Of a stretch of DNA of 64,000 nt, positions 27,167 through 36,147 are shown piece after piece (the first letter of the stretch is position 1; each line of letters opens with the position of its first letter). The stretch is from Marinovum algicola (GTDB lineage Bacteria; Pseudomonadota; Alphaproteobacteria; Rhodobacterales; Rhodobacteraceae). The stretch covers positions 32,419-96,418 of the forward strand of contig NZ_FNYY01000019.1 of the NCBI RefSeq assembly GCF_900109145.1, written 5' to 3'. A program made the translations under genes and the position numbers. Under the pieces are notes generated by a model. The model made no database searches, was not told where the DNA came from, and was given only the letters and a program-made list of their open reading frames with translations.

Positions 27167-29125
27167 CTAGAGCGAAATGCGGAACCGCGCGAAGCCACTG
27201 TCGGATTGGCCCGCCTCTTCGATCGTCACCCCCGGCACGCCGTCGGCATATTGCGCGCCCGCCGGGCCGGTCTCGAAGATCACCGTGGTGCCCTCCATCG
27301 GCGCGAAGGACCAGTTGCCATCGGCGCGGGGGCTGACGGTGCCCTTCTCGACTATATACCGCACAATCACGTCGCGGTTGGTGTCGGGCCCCTCGAAAAC
27401 AGTGGTCTCGGGCGAGGCGCCGGGGAAGGAGCCGCCGCCGCCGGCACGGTAGTTGTTCGAGGCGATGATGAACTCCTGCGCCGGGTCGATCGGTTCGCCA
27501 TTGTAGGCGAGGTTCACGATACGGCTGGCCTCGGGGTTGATCAACTCGCCCTTGGGCCCGAACTTCGACGGCTGGCTGAGGTCGATCTGGTAGGTCACCC
27601 CGTCCATCACGTCGAAATTGTAGCTCGGGAACTCCGGGTTCAAGAGCGTGGCATCCTCGGCCCCCGGTTCGATCTGGTTGAACATGCCGGCCGAGCGCTC
27701 GAGCCAGTCCTTGACCTCGGCCCCGGTCACCTTCACCGCGCGCACGGTATTGGGATAGAGATAGAGGTCGGAAACGTTCTTGATCGCCACGTCGCCCACG
27801 GCGACATCGGTGTAATACTCCGGCCCGCCCCGGCCACCGGCCTTGAAAGGTGCCGCGGCCGAGAGGATCGGCAGGCCCTCGTATTCGGTGCCCTGCATCA
27901 TCTGCTCGATATACCAGGTCTGGGCGTTCGACACGATCTGCACCGAGGGGTCATCCGCCACCAGAGCGAAATAGCTGTGCAGCGGCGCATCGGTCTTGCC
28001 CACGGCGCGGCGCACATAGGCCAGAGTCTCCTGATGCTCCTGTTCGGCGGCGGCCAGCACCTTGTCGACGCTTTCGACCGTCGGAGTGATCGAACGGTCC
28101 TCGCCCCGGGTGTAGATCGGCCGCGCCTCGGCGGTGTGCGAGAGCACCCGCCAGCCGCTGCCGTCGCGCTCGATCATCAGGTCGATCAGCCCCATGTGCG
28201 AGCCCCAGAACCCGCCCATCACGGCCGGCTTGCCCATGATCGTGCCCTGTTCGACATCGAGACCGGCGAATTCGGCATAGGTCGAAGACGGGAAGACCAG
28301 GTGGCTGTGGCCGGTGAGGATGGCGTCGATGCCGTCGACCGCGGCCAGCGGTACTGACGCATTTTCCATGCCGTCGGTATGATCCGCCCCGCCGATGCCG
28401 GAATGCGACAGCGCCACAACCAGATCGCAGCCGGCCTCGCGCATCTGCGGCACATAGGCCCGGGCGGTTTCGACGATGTCGCGGGCCATGACGTTGCCTT
28501 CGAGGTGGCGACGGTCCCAGTTCATCACCTGCGGCGGGACAAAGCCGATCAGCCCGAGCTTGATCTGATGGCTTTCGCCGGCGCCGTCGGTGACGCTGTG
28601 ATCGAGGATGACATAGGGCGGCAGCAGGGTCTCATCCTCGGTCGGGCTGGCGCCCAGAGACTTGGCGATATTGGCGCAGACCACCGGGAACTTGGCCCCG
28701 GCGAGGGATTTCTCGAGGAAGGACAGCCCGTAGTTGAATTCGTGATTGCCCAGCGTCGAGGCATCGAACCCCAGCGCATTCATTGCGGCGATCACCGGAT
28801 GCATGTCGCCCTCTTTCATGCCGCGCTCATAGGCGATGTAATCGCCCATCGGGTTGCCTTGCAGGAAATCGCCATTGTCGATCAACAGCGCATTGGTCGC
28901 CTCGGCGCGAACATCGTCGATCAATGCGGCGGTGCGGGCCAGGCCGACCGTATCGATCGGACGGTCGGCGTAATAATCATAGGGAAAGACGTGCACATGC
29001 AGGTCTGTGGTTTCCATGATGCGCAGATGTGCCTGATTGGCGGCAGCGCGGAGAGAGAACGGGTGCAGCGCGACGAATCCGGCTGTGCCAGCCAAAAAGC
29101 CGCGGCGGGACAAGGACATAGACAT
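27167..29125 (-). CDS. cpdB: Tat-exported 2',3'-cyclic-nucleotide 2'-phosphodiesterase / 3'-nucleotidase
   Basis: 652 aa bifunctional periplasmic phosphatase that hydrolyses 2',3'-cyclic nucleotides and 3'-nucleotides to nucleosides and phosphate. A twin-arginine signal (SLSRRGFLAGTAGFVAL) starts the protein. The metallophosphatase motifs follow: TDLHVHVF, NGDFLQGNP, GNHEFNYG, LSHSGIGG and TGHSHLVFP. The C-terminal 5-nucleotidase domain contains SNAQTWYIEQMMQG and NNYRAGGGGSFPG, the substrate-stacking region. Start ATG 29125 has TTGGGGAG 5 nt upstream; an alternative ATG lies two codons later. The longer ORF overlaps the divergent gene. Confidence 0.93.
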   Translation of the reverse strand: MSMSLSRRGFLAGTAGFVALHPFSLRAAANQAHLRIMETTDLHVHVFPYDYYADRPIDTVGLARTAALIDDVRAEATNALLIDNGDFLQGNPMGDYIAYERGMKEGDMHPVIAAMNALGFDASTLGNHEFNYGLSFLEKSLAGAKFPVVCANIAKSLGASPTEDETLLPPYVILDHSVTDGAGESHQIKLGLIGFVPPQVMNWDRRHLEGNVMARDIVETARAYVPQMREAGCDLVVALSHSGIGGADHTDGMENASVPLAAVDGIDAILTGHSHLVFPSSTYAEFAGLDVEQGTIMGKPAVMGGFWGSHMGLIDLMIERDGSGWRVLSHTAEARPIYTRGEDRSITPTVESVDKVLAAAEQEHQETLAYVRRAVGKTDAPLHSYFALVADDPSVQIVSNAQTWYIEQMMQGTEYEGLPILSAAAPFKAGGRGGPEYYTDVAVGDVAIKNVSDLYLYPNTVRAVKVTGAEVKDWLERSAGMFNQIEPGAEDATLLNPEFPSYNFDVMDGVTYQIDLSQPSKFGPKGELINPEASRIVNLAYNGEPIDPAQEFIIASNNYRAGGGGSFPGASPETTVFEGPDTNRDVIVRYIVEKGTVSPRADGNWSFAPMEGTTVIFETGPAGAQYADGVPGVTIEEAGQSDSGFARFRISL

Positions 29126-29263
29126 GAGAACTCCCCAATTTTCGGTTATTTTGACACACAGGTGCCGTGTGAATGCTACACCTCCGGATCGATTCCGCGA
29201 AGGAAAGCTGTCGGTTGACGTGGCGACTTGCGGCGCGCCGGAGGCGCGGCTAGCCTCGCCGCC

Positions 29264-29839
29264 ATGAACGCCCGTTTTGCCTGCACCTGCGGTGCCACTG
29301 AATGGCACGTCAGCGCGCCCCGGCGGGGGACGCGACTGATCTGTTATTGCGCCGACTGCCAGAGCTTTCCGCGCCACCTCGGCGCCGATATCCTGAACGA
29401 GGCCGGCGGCACCGATCTGCTTCAGGTGGCGCCATCACAGGTGACGTTCACGCGCGGGATCGGCAATCTCGGCCTGCTCCGGCTCTCGCCACAGGGGTTG
29501 TCGCGCTGGCACACCACCTGTTGCGGCACGCCGGTGGCCAATACGCTGAAATCGGCCAAACTGCCCTTTGTCTCGCTGAGTTGCGCGGCGCACCAGGGCG
29601 AGGACAAGCTGCTGGGGCCGGTGCGGGCCCATGCCAACACCGTCTGGGCCAGCGGGCCCGGCGCACCGCGCAAGGACCGGGGGCTGGGCCGGATGGTGCT
29701 GGCCTTTGGCCAGCGGCTCCTGGCCGAACGGCTGTCGGGACGCTGGCAACAGACGCCGTTCTTTGCGCCGCCCGACTGGGCGCCGGTGGCGGAACCGCAG
29801 ATCCTGAGCAAGCAGGCGCGTCTCAGGGCGCGCGCCTGA
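29264..29839 (+). CDS. DUF6151 (GFA-like zinc) protein
   Basis: 191 aa. Cysteine pattern FACTCG...LICYCADCQ...TTCCGTPV resembles the zinc sites of glutathione-dependent formaldehyde-activating (GFA) enzymes, so a zinc fold is likely. I recall it as DUF6151. The C-terminal third (GRMVLAFGQRLLAERLSGRW) is basic and unassigned. Start ATG 29264 gives MNARFACTCG; 12 more codons are open upstream. Catalytic activity cannot be inferred. Confidence 0.78.
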   Translation: MNARFACTCGATEWHVSAPRRGTRLICYCADCQSFPRHLGADILNEAGGTDLLQVAPSQVTFTRGIGNLGLLRLSPQGLSRWHTTCCGTPVANTLKSAKLPFVSLSCAAHQGEDKLLGPVRAHANTVWASGPGAPRKDRGLGRMVLAFGQRLLAERLSGRWQQTPFFAPPDWAPVAEPQILSKQARLRARA

Positions 29840-29964
29840 GCGGCACGCCGGGCCACGGCGCGGCGCTTCCGTCTTGGCCCGCGCCCCCGCCAAGGCGCCG
29901 GCCATCCGACGACCCCTCGGCCGAAGTGCTTGGCCCTCCCCTGGCTTGCGCCTATATCTCCCCC

Positions 29965-30402
29965 ATGTTCGCAGATTTCCTCAGACGGCTGACCCAGCCA
30001 GAGCCCGCCCAGTTGCCCGACCAAGACGCCCGCCTCGCGCTGACTGCGCTTCTGGTGCGGGTGGCGCGGTCGGACGAAACCTATGACGATGACGAACGCA
30101 CCCTGATCGACAAGATTGCCGCCAGCCGTTTCGGCCTCTCGCCCTTCGAGGCCAGCGCCCTGCGGCGCGAAGCCGAACAGCTCGAATCCGAGGCCCCCGA
30201 CACCGTGCGCTTTACCCGCGCGATCAAGGATGCGGTGCCTTTCGAGGCCCGCCTCGGGGTGATCGAGGCGCTCTGGCAGGTGGTGCTGGCCGATGGCACC
30301 CGCGACGAGGCCGAAGATGCGCTGTTGCGCATGGTGGCGCCGATGCTGGGCATCAGCGATGTCGACAGCGCCATGGCCCGCCAGCGCGTCACACGGGAGT
30401 GA
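29965..30402 (+). CDS. TerB-like (tellurite-resistance-type) protein
   Basis: 145 aa, all-alpha. The conserved pattern (LALTALLVRVARSDETYDDDERTLIDKI and LWQVVLADGTRDEAEDALLRMVAPMLG) repeats the acidic metal-binding helices of the TerB/DjlA family. The protein is cytosolic with no signal peptide. The family is widespread and is often annotated as tellurite resistance, but no other ter gene is present, so a stress or metal-related role is only inferred. Start ATG 29965 gives MFADFLRRLTQ. Confidence 0.85.
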   Translation: MFADFLRRLTQPEPAQLPDQDARLALTALLVRVARSDETYDDDERTLIDKIAASRFGLSPFEASALRREAEQLESEAPDTVRFTRAIKDAVPFEARLGVIEALWQVVLADGTRDEAEDALLRMVAPMLGISDVDSAMARQRVTRE

Positions 30403-30544
30403 CGCGGGGGGCAAGGGCCCTCCGATTTGGCCTGCCGTGACGGCAAGTCCGGCGGAATCCGGGCATTTCCGCCGTTTTGCAAGTTGCAAGGCCGCAAAAT
30501 TACTGCCCTATTACAGGGAACCTTCACACACAGAAAAGCGTCAC

Positions 30545-31321
30545 GTGCCAGACCAGCCCCCCGTCATCGAGATCCGCGACCTTCACAAGAGCTACGGCCA
30601 GCTCGAAGTGCTCAAGGGCGTATCGATCACGGCGCACCGGGGCGAGGTGATCTCGCTGATCGGCTCGTCCGGTTCGGGCAAATCGACGCTTTTGCGCTGC
30701 GCCAACCTGCTCGAAGACAGCCAGCAGGGCGAGATCCTGTTCAAGGGCGAGCCGGTGAGCTGGAAAGGCAGCGGGCTGGCGCGCCGGCCGGCCGATGCCA
30801 AACAGGTGCTGCGCATCCGCACCAACCTGTCGATGGTGTTCCAGCAGTTCAATCTCTGGGCCCATATGACCATCCTGCAAAACGTGATGGAAGCACCGGT
30901 CACCGTGCTGGGCCGCGACCGGGCCGACGTCGAGGAACGGGCGCGCCACTACCTCGACAAGGTCGGCATCGGCGACAAATGCGCGGCCTATCCGGCACAG
31001 CTTTCCGGCGGCCAGCAGCAGCGCGCGGCGATTGCCCGCGGGCTCTGCATGGAGCCCGAGGCGCTGCTCTTCGACGAGCCGACCTCGGCCTTGGACCCGG
31101 AGCTCGAGCAGGAGGTCGTGCGGGTGATCAAGGATCTGGCCACCGAAGGCCGGACCATGCTGATCGTGACCCATGACATGAAGATGGCCCATGACGTGAG
31201 CGACCACGTGGTTTTTCTTCACCAGGGTCTGATCGAAGAAGAAGGTGCGCCCGGACCGCTGTTCGACGCGCCCAAATCCGAGCGGCTGCGGGGCTTTCTG
31301 TCCTCGACCAAAGCCGCCTGA
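30545..31321 (+). CDS. Amino-acid-type ABC transporter ATP-binding protein
   Basis: 258 aa ATPase. Walker A GSSGSGKST, signature LSGGQQQRAAIARGL, Walker B ALLFDEPTSALDP and the H-loop IVTHDM are intact. The insert VLRIRTNLSMVFQQFNLWAHMT is characteristic of the HisP/GlnQ group for polar amino acids and opines. Start GTG 30545 gives MPDQPPVIEIRDLHKSYG; no nearer ATG fits. First gene of the transporter operon (ATPase, binding protein, two permeases), which leads into a glutamine-synthetase-like cluster on the same strand. Confidence 0.93.
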   Translation: MPDQPPVIEIRDLHKSYGQLEVLKGVSITAHRGEVISLIGSSGSGKSTLLRCANLLEDSQQGEILFKGEPVSWKGSGLARRPADAKQVLRIRTNLSMVFQQFNLWAHMTILQNVMEAPVTVLGRDRADVEERARHYLDKVGIGDKCAAYPAQLSGGQQQRAAIARGLCMEPEALLFDEPTSALDPELEQEVVRVIKDLATEGRTMLIVTHDMKMAHDVSDHVVFLHQGLIEEEGAPGPLFDAPKSERLRGFLSSTKAA

Positions 31322-31346
31322 ACCACCAACCAAGGGAGCAACAGAC

Positions 31347-32075
31347 ATGAAACTTTTCCTGACCGGCACCGCCGTTCTGGCCCTGACCGCCAGCCTCGCC
31401 ATGGCCGCAAGCCATTCCGAGACCGTGCGGCTCGGCACCGAAGGCGCCTATCCTCCGTTCAACTTCCTCAATGATGCCGGCGAGGTCGACGGCTTCGAAC
31501 GCGAGGTCGGTGACGAACTCTGCGCCCGCGCCGAGCTGACCTGTGAATGGGTCACCAACGAATGGGATTCGATCATCCCGAACCTGGTCTCGGGCAACTA
31601 CGATGCCATCATCGCCGGCATGTCGATCACCGACGAGCGCGAGGAAGTCATCGACTTCACCCAGAACTACACCCAGCCCGACCCCTCGTCCTATCTCGGC
31701 ATGGCCGGCACCGAGATCGATCCGGCCGGCGCGGTGATCGCGGCGCAGGCCGGCACCATCCAGGCGGCGCATATCGCCGAGATCGGCGCCACCCTGCTGG
31801 AGTTCGCCAACCCCGAAGAAACCATCGGCGCGGTGCGCGATGGCGAGGCGGATGCGGTTCTGGCCGACAAATCCTTCCTGACGCCTTATGCCGAGGAAAG
31901 CGCCGAGCTTGATTTCGTGGCCGAGGATATCCTGCTGGGCGGCGGCATCGGCATGGGCTTCCGCGAGAGCGACGCCGAGCTGCGCGCCAAGTTCGATGCG
32001 GCGATCCAGTCGATGAAGGAAGATGGCTCGCTCAATGCCCTGATCGAGAAATGGGACGTCGGCGAAACCTTCTGA
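31347..32075 (+). CDS. Periplasmic solute-binding protein (SBP family 3)
   Basis: 242 aa. Signal peptide MKLFLTGTAVLALTASLAMA, cleaved before ASHSETVRLG. Family 3 signature: GTEGAYPPFNFLNDAGEVDGFEREVGDEL, then IAGMSITDEREEVIDFT. It captures a polar amino acid or amine for the adjacent ABC transporter. Ligand-binding residues cannot be assigned to a substrate by eye. It lies 25 bp after the ATPase gene, with AAGGGAG before the start. Confidence 0.93.
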   Translation: MKLFLTGTAVLALTASLAMAASHSETVRLGTEGAYPPFNFLNDAGEVDGFEREVGDELCARAELTCEWVTNEWDSIIPNLVSGNYDAIIAGMSITDEREEVIDFTQNYTQPDPSSYLGMAGTEIDPAGAVIAAQAGTIQAAHIAEIGATLLEFANPEETIGAVRDGEADAVLADKSFLTPYAEESAELDFVAEDILLGGGIGMGFRESDAELRAKFDAAIQSMKEDGSLNALIEKWDVGETF

Positions 32076-32158
32076 TCCCGCGGGCGGGCTGACACCCGCC
32101 TCCGGCCCTGAAACGCAGGGTGGGCCTGCCGGCCCGCCCGCTCCGCAGGAGAGCTGCC

Positions 32159-33043
32159 ATTTTCAGCTATTGCGCAGAACCCGAGCTGCTCGAAGGCGCC
32201 CGCTGGCTGGCGTGCTATCTGACGACCGGCAAGCACATGGCCTTCTATGCCTCTTTCGGCACGGTGCTGCTCTTGCTGGCGATCACCGCGCCGGTGGCGC
32301 TGGCCTTCGGATTTCTCGGCGCCATGTCGGCGCGCAGCCACATCTTTCCGATCAACTGGCTGGGCCGGACCTATATCGCCATCGTCCGTGGCGTGCCCGA
32401 CATCGCGTTCTTCCTGTTCTTTGTCATCGCGCTCGACCAGGGATTCGAATGGCTGCGCCACCAGGCGCTCTGCCCGGGCTGGGATCAGCCGATCCGGCAG
32501 GGCAATGATTTCGTGGTCTGCGACGCCGCCAAGCTGCCGCTGGGCACCGCGCCGCAATGGGTGCATGAGACCTATGGGTTCCTGCTGGCGGTGCTGACCT
32601 TTGCCATTGTCTTTGGCGCCTTTGCCGCCAATGTGCTGTTTGGCGCCATGCGCGCCGTGCCCCGGGCCCAGATCGAGACGGCGGAGGCCTATGGCATGTC
32701 GCGCCGGCAGAGCTTCTGGCGCATTCTGGTGCCGCAGATGTGGGTCTATGCCCTGCCTGGCCTGTCGAACCTCTGGATGGTTTTGATCAAGGCAACACCG
32801 CTGCTGTTCCTGCTCGGTGTCGAGGATATCGTCTATTGGGCGCGCGAGCTGGGCGGCACCAAGACCCCGCGCTTCACCGATTACCCGCATGGCGACTGGC
32901 GGATGTGGTATTTCCTGGCGCTGCTGGTGTTCTACCTGGGGTTCACCAAGGTGTCGGAGGTGGTGCTGGGCCGGGTGATGCAACGTCTGACCTTCGGGCA
33001 GGCGACAGCCGGCGGCGAAGCGCAGCGGAAGGCGGCGGCATGA
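32159..33043 (+). CDS. ABC transporter permease (HisQ/HisM type), predicted ATT start
   Basis: 294 aa inner-membrane permease with about five helices and the EAA loop EAYGMSRRQSFWRILVPQM (about 182-200). An unusual loop near residues 100-140 (QALCPGWDQPIRQGNDFVVCDAAK) carries two cysteines and probably faces the periplasm. The start is uncertain. CAGGAGAG lies about 5 nt before ATT at 32159, which gives MFSYCAEPELLEGARWL and matches relatives as I recall them. The only canonical alternative is GTG at 32120, which adds 13 Arg/Pro-rich residues encoded in an inverted-repeat-like leader. Partner of the second permease. Confidence 0.85.
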   Translation: MFSYCAEPELLEGARWLACYLTTGKHMAFYASFGTVLLLLAITAPVALAFGFLGAMSARSHIFPINWLGRTYIAIVRGVPDIAFFLFFVIALDQGFEWLRHQALCPGWDQPIRQGNDFVVCDAAKLPLGTAPQWVHETYGFLLAVLTFAIVFGAFAANVLFGAMRAVPRAQIETAEAYGMSRRQSFWRILVPQMWVYALPGLSNLWMVLIKATPLLFLLGVEDIVYWARELGGTKTPRFTDYPHGDWRMWYFLALLVFYLGFTKVSEVVLGRVMQRLTFGQATAGGEAQRKAAA

Positions 33044-33062
33044 GGTTGGGTGGCGGTACTCT

Positions 33063-33122
33063 GGGGGCTCTGCCCCCGTCGCCTTTGGCGACTCCCCCGA
33101 GAGTATTTTGTGCAAGAGGAAG
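33063..33122 (+). repeat. Intergenic repeat, copy C (inside transporter operon)
   Basis: GGGGGCTCTGCCCCC hairpin, GTCGCCTTTGGCGAC inner stem, TCCCCCGAGAGTATTTT and CAAGAGGAAG. It separates the two permease genes and ends 18 nt before the second start, so its AGAGGAAG tail may be close enough to influence translation. Confidence 0.85.
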
Positions 33123-33140
33123 CTGCCGGGGGGGCGCGGA

Positions 33141-33947
33141 ATGAGTTGTTGGGAGACTTTTGCCGATTATGCCCTGCGTTCTGTCGGTGTGGGGGAGCGG
33201 TTGTTGCCGCGGTCGGATTTTACCCTCTGCCAGCAGTTCGTGCTGATCGGCTCGGGAATGATCTGGAACGTCTATTTCGGGGTGCTGGCGCTTTTTGCCG
33301 GCTTCTTCCTGGCGACGGCGGTGGCGCTGGGCAAGGCGGCGCAAAGCCCTTGGCTGCGCAAGCCGGCGGAATGGTTCATCTTCCTGTTTCGCGGCTCGCC
33401 ATTGTTTATCCAGTTCTTTTTTGCCTATTTCCTGTTCCTGTCGCTGAAACAGGTGGCGCCCGTCTTCACGCCGCTGACCTCGGCCTGGGCCGGGGCGCTT
33501 GTGGTGCTGTTTCTCAACACCGCCGCCTATTCCGGCGAGATCTTCTATGGCGCGCTTTTGTCGGTGCCCAAGGGCGATACCGAGGCGGCCGACGCCTATG
33601 GCTTTTCCGGCTGGGTGCGGTTTCGGCGCATTGTCTGGCCGACCATGCTGCGGCTGGCCTGGCCGGCCTATACCAACGAGGCGATCTTTCTGTTTCACGC
33701 CACCACGCTGGTCTATTTCTCGGGCTTTCCGGCGTTTCAGCAACGCGGCGACGCGCTGTATTATGCCAATTACTTTGCCGACAAGACCTTCAACCCCTTT
33801 GTCCCCTACCCGATCCTGGCGGGCTATTTCATCCTGCTGACGCTCTTGCTGATCGCGCTCTTCGGGCTGATCAACCGGCGGCTCAACCGGCATCTGCCGC
33901 AGGCGCGGCGGGCCAAGATGAAGCTGCGGCTGAACCTCATTCGCTGA
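33141..33947 (+). CDS. ABC transporter permease, second subunit
   Basis: 268 aa. About five membrane helices, and an EAA loop DTEAADAYGFSGWVRFRRI (about 150-168) to contact the ATPase. FIFLFRGSPLFIQFFF is the family motif preceding helix 3. Start ATG 33141 gives MSCWETFADYALRS, shortly after repeat copy C; an ATG 11 codons upstream lies inside the repeat. It forms a heterodimer with the preceding permease. The ligase cluster begins 156 bp downstream. Confidence 0.92.
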   Translation: MSCWETFADYALRSVGVGERLLPRSDFTLCQQFVLIGSGMIWNVYFGVLALFAGFFLATAVALGKAAQSPWLRKPAEWFIFLFRGSPLFIQFFFAYFLFLSLKQVAPVFTPLTSAWAGALVVLFLNTAAYSGEIFYGALLSVPKGDTEAADAYGFSGWVRFRRIVWPTMLRLAWPAYTNEAIFLFHATTLVYFSGFPAFQQRGDALYYANYFADKTFNPFVPYPILAGYFILLTLLLIALFGLINRRLNRHLPQARRAKMKLRLNLIR

Positions 33948-33951
33948 CCCG

Positions 33952-34016
33952 TCCCGGACCCCCGATCCGGGACGTCCCCTGGCCATCGGCGCGGCCCCGG
34001 ATCAGGTCCGGGGCGC
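33952..34016 (-). repeat. Double-hairpin intergenic element (copy 2)
   Basis: Contains GTCCCGGACCCCCGATCCGGGAC (a hairpin at about 33954-33975) and, at 33994-34016, the exact reverse complement of the 23-mer at 27073. It separates the permease gene from the ligase cluster and is a plausible terminator. Confidence 0.75.
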
Positions 34017-34070
34017 GGCAATCGGGTTTTCATTTCCCGCTTGCCAAACCCCGGCGGGGGTCGTTATCCA

Positions 34071-34086
34071 TAATTTGATCAAATTA
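34071..34086. promoter_or_regulatory. Perfect 16-bp palindrome upstream of the ligase cluster
   Basis: TAATTTGATCAAATTA is a perfect, AT-rich palindrome 18 bp before the first ligase start, in otherwise GC-rich DNA. It has the size of a dimeric repressor site (GntR- or LacI-like). The protein that binds it is not encoded in this window as far as I can see. Confidence 0.6.
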
Positions 34087-34103
34087 TTCACCCAAGGTGC
34101 CCC

Positions 34104-35453
34104 ATGTCCGGCAATGCAATGAAATCCTGGCTGCGCAAGAATCCGCAGGTGCGCACGATCCGTGTCGCCGCCGCCGACCTCAACGGTCAGCCGCGCGGCA
34201 AGCGGGTGCCGGTGCGTTTCGCCGACAAGGTGGTCGAGAGCGGCACCCGCTTTCCGGTTTCGGTGCTCAATCTCGACATCTGGGGCGAGGATATCGACGA
34301 CAGCCCGCTGGTGTTCGAGAGCGGCGACCGCGACGGCGTGCTCCTGCCCACCGAACGCGGCTTTCTGCCGATGCCCTGGCTCGAGGCGCCGACCGCCCTC
34401 CTGCCGATCTGGATGTTCCGCGAGGATGGCCGCCCCTACGAGGGCGATCCGCGCCATGCGCTGCGCGCCGTTCTGGACCGCTACAAGGCCAAGGGGCTGA
34501 CGCCGGTGGTGGCGGTGGAGCTGGAATTCTACCTGATCGACGACAGCGGCCGGTCGTTGCAGGTGCCGGTGAGCGAGCGCTCGGGCAAGCGGCGCAAGGC
34601 GGCCGAGACCATGTCGATCCGCGCGCTCGACAGTTTCGACCAGTTCTTCACCGATCTCTACGATGCCTGCGAAGAGATGGACATCCCCGCCGATACCGCG
34701 ATCTCCGAGGCCGGGCTGGGGCAGTTCGAGATCAACCTGATGCATTCAGAGGATGCGCTGCGGGCGGCCGACGATGCCTGGCTGTTCAAATGGCTGGTCA
34801 AGGGGCTGGCGCGGCGGCACGGCTTTGCCGCCTCCTTCATGGCCAAACCCTATGACGATTATGCCGGCTCGGGGCTGCACACGCATTTCTCTGTGCTCGA
34901 CGAGAACGGCGACAACATCTTCGACGACGGCGGCGAAACCGGCACCGAGGTGCTGCGCCATGCGATTGGCGGCTGTCTCGATGCAATGGCCGATTCGGCG
35001 CTGATCTTTGCGCCGCATCACAATTCCTATGATCGGCTGGTGCCAGAGGCGCATGCGCCCACCGGCATCTGCTGGGCCTATGAGAACCGCACCGCGGCGG
35101 TACGGGTGCCGTCGGGCGATGCCCGGGCGCGACGGATCGAACATCGGGTGGCGGGCGGCGACGTGAACCCCTATCTGATGCTGGCGGTGATTCTCGGGGC
35201 GGCGATGAACGGCATGGAGGATGCGATCGAGCCGCCGGCGCCGATCACCGGAAACGCCTATGCGCTGGATCTGCCGCGGATTCCGGTCACCTGGGTGGGC
35301 GCGATGGACGCCTTCGAAGGCAGCGATCACATCCGCCGCATCTTTGCCCCGGAGATGATCCGCAATTTCCTCCTGACCAAACGGCAGGAGGCCCATTATA
35401 TGGAAGAACTGACTGAAACGGAGCGTGTCGAGATCTATCTCGACACGGTCTAG
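34104..35453 (+). CDS. Glutamine-synthetase-family ligase 1 (PuuA-like)
   Basis: 449 aa. Family metal and nucleotide residues are present: VELEFYLI, EAGLGQFEINL, GSGLHTHFSVLD (ammonium/nucleotide helix), YENRTAAVRVPSG and RIEHRVAGGDVNPYL. In PuuA-type members the enzyme joins glutamate to an amine (gamma-glutamylputrescine) instead of ammonia, and the neighbours (amidotransferase hydrolase, FAD oxidase, ABC uptake system) support that use here. True glutamine synthetase features such as the adenylylation loop are not obvious. First gene after the palindrome, with an AAGG ribosome site before ATG 34104. Confidence 0.88.
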   Translation: MSGNAMKSWLRKNPQVRTIRVAAADLNGQPRGKRVPVRFADKVVESGTRFPVSVLNLDIWGEDIDDSPLVFESGDRDGVLLPTERGFLPMPWLEAPTALLPIWMFREDGRPYEGDPRHALRAVLDRYKAKGLTPVVAVELEFYLIDDSGRSLQVPVSERSGKRRKAAETMSIRALDSFDQFFTDLYDACEEMDIPADTAISEAGLGQFEINLMHSEDALRAADDAWLFKWLVKGLARRHGFAASFMAKPYDDYAGSGLHTHFSVLDENGDNIFDDGGETGTEVLRHAIGGCLDAMADSALIFAPHHNSYDRLVPEAHAPTGICWAYENRTAAVRVPSGDARARRIEHRVAGGDVNPYLMLAVILGAAMNGMEDAIEPPAPITGNAYALDLPRIPVTWVGAMDAFEGSDHIRRIFAPEMIRNFLLTKRQEAHYMEELTETERVEIYLDTV

Positions 35454-35469
35454 AACAAATGGGTGAACC

Positions 35470-36147
35470 ATGAAGATCGGCATCCTCACCACCGGGCACA
35501 GGCCCGAGGCGCTGCCAGACCACAAGACCTATTCCGGCATGTTCCGCGATCTGCTGGACGGCCAGGGCTTTGACTTCGACAATTACGACGTGGTGGATGG
35601 CCAGTTTCCCGCCAGCGTCGAGGACGCCGATGGCTGGCTGATCACCGGATCGAAACACGGAGCTTATGACGACCTGCCCTGGATCGCGCCGCTCGAGACG
35701 CTGATCCGCGCGGCCTATGCGGCCGATATCCCGATGGTGGGGATCTGCTTTGGCCACCAGATCATGGCCCAGGCGCTTGGCGGGCGGGTCGAGAAATTCT
35801 CGGGTGGCTGGTCGGTGGGCCGGGTGGATTATGAATTCGACGGCGAGACCCTGCCGCTTTACGCCTGGCATCAGGATCAGGTGACCGTGCGCCCGCAGGA
35901 GTCCCGGGTGATCGCCCGCACCGATTTCTGCGAGAACGCCGGGCTGGTCTATGGCCGCAAGATGTTCTCGGTGCAGCCGCATCCCGAGTTTGACGCCGGC
36001 TTTCTCACCGGGCTGATGGAGGCGCGCGGCGGGGCGATCCCGCCGGAGATGCTGGCCGAGGCGCGTGCCACGGTCGACAAGCCGGTGGCCAATGCCACGC
36101 TGGGCCGGATGATCGGCCAGTTCTTTCGCGACAGGAGCCTTGCATGA
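35470..36147 (+). CDS. Class I glutamine amidotransferase-like hydrolase (PuuD-like)
   Basis: 225 aa. The nucleophile elbow GICFGHQ places the catalytic Cys at residue 93, with the partner His/Glu in VQPHPEF (about 174-179). Stand-alone members of this fold next to PuuA-type ligases cleave gamma-glutamyl amides, releasing glutamate; that is the inferred job here. It lies 16 bp after ligase 1 and overlaps ligase 2 by 4 bp (ATGA), so translation is coupled. Confidence 0.88.
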   Translation: MKIGILTTGHRPEALPDHKTYSGMFRDLLDGQGFDFDNYDVVDGQFPASVEDADGWLITGSKHGAYDDLPWIAPLETLIRAAYAADIPMVGICFGHQIMAQALGGRVEKFSGGWSVGRVDYEFDGETLPLYAWHQDQVTVRPQESRVIARTDFCENAGLVYGRKMFSVQPHPEFDAGFLTGLMEARGGAIPPEMLAEARATVDKPVANATLGRMIGQFFRDRSLA

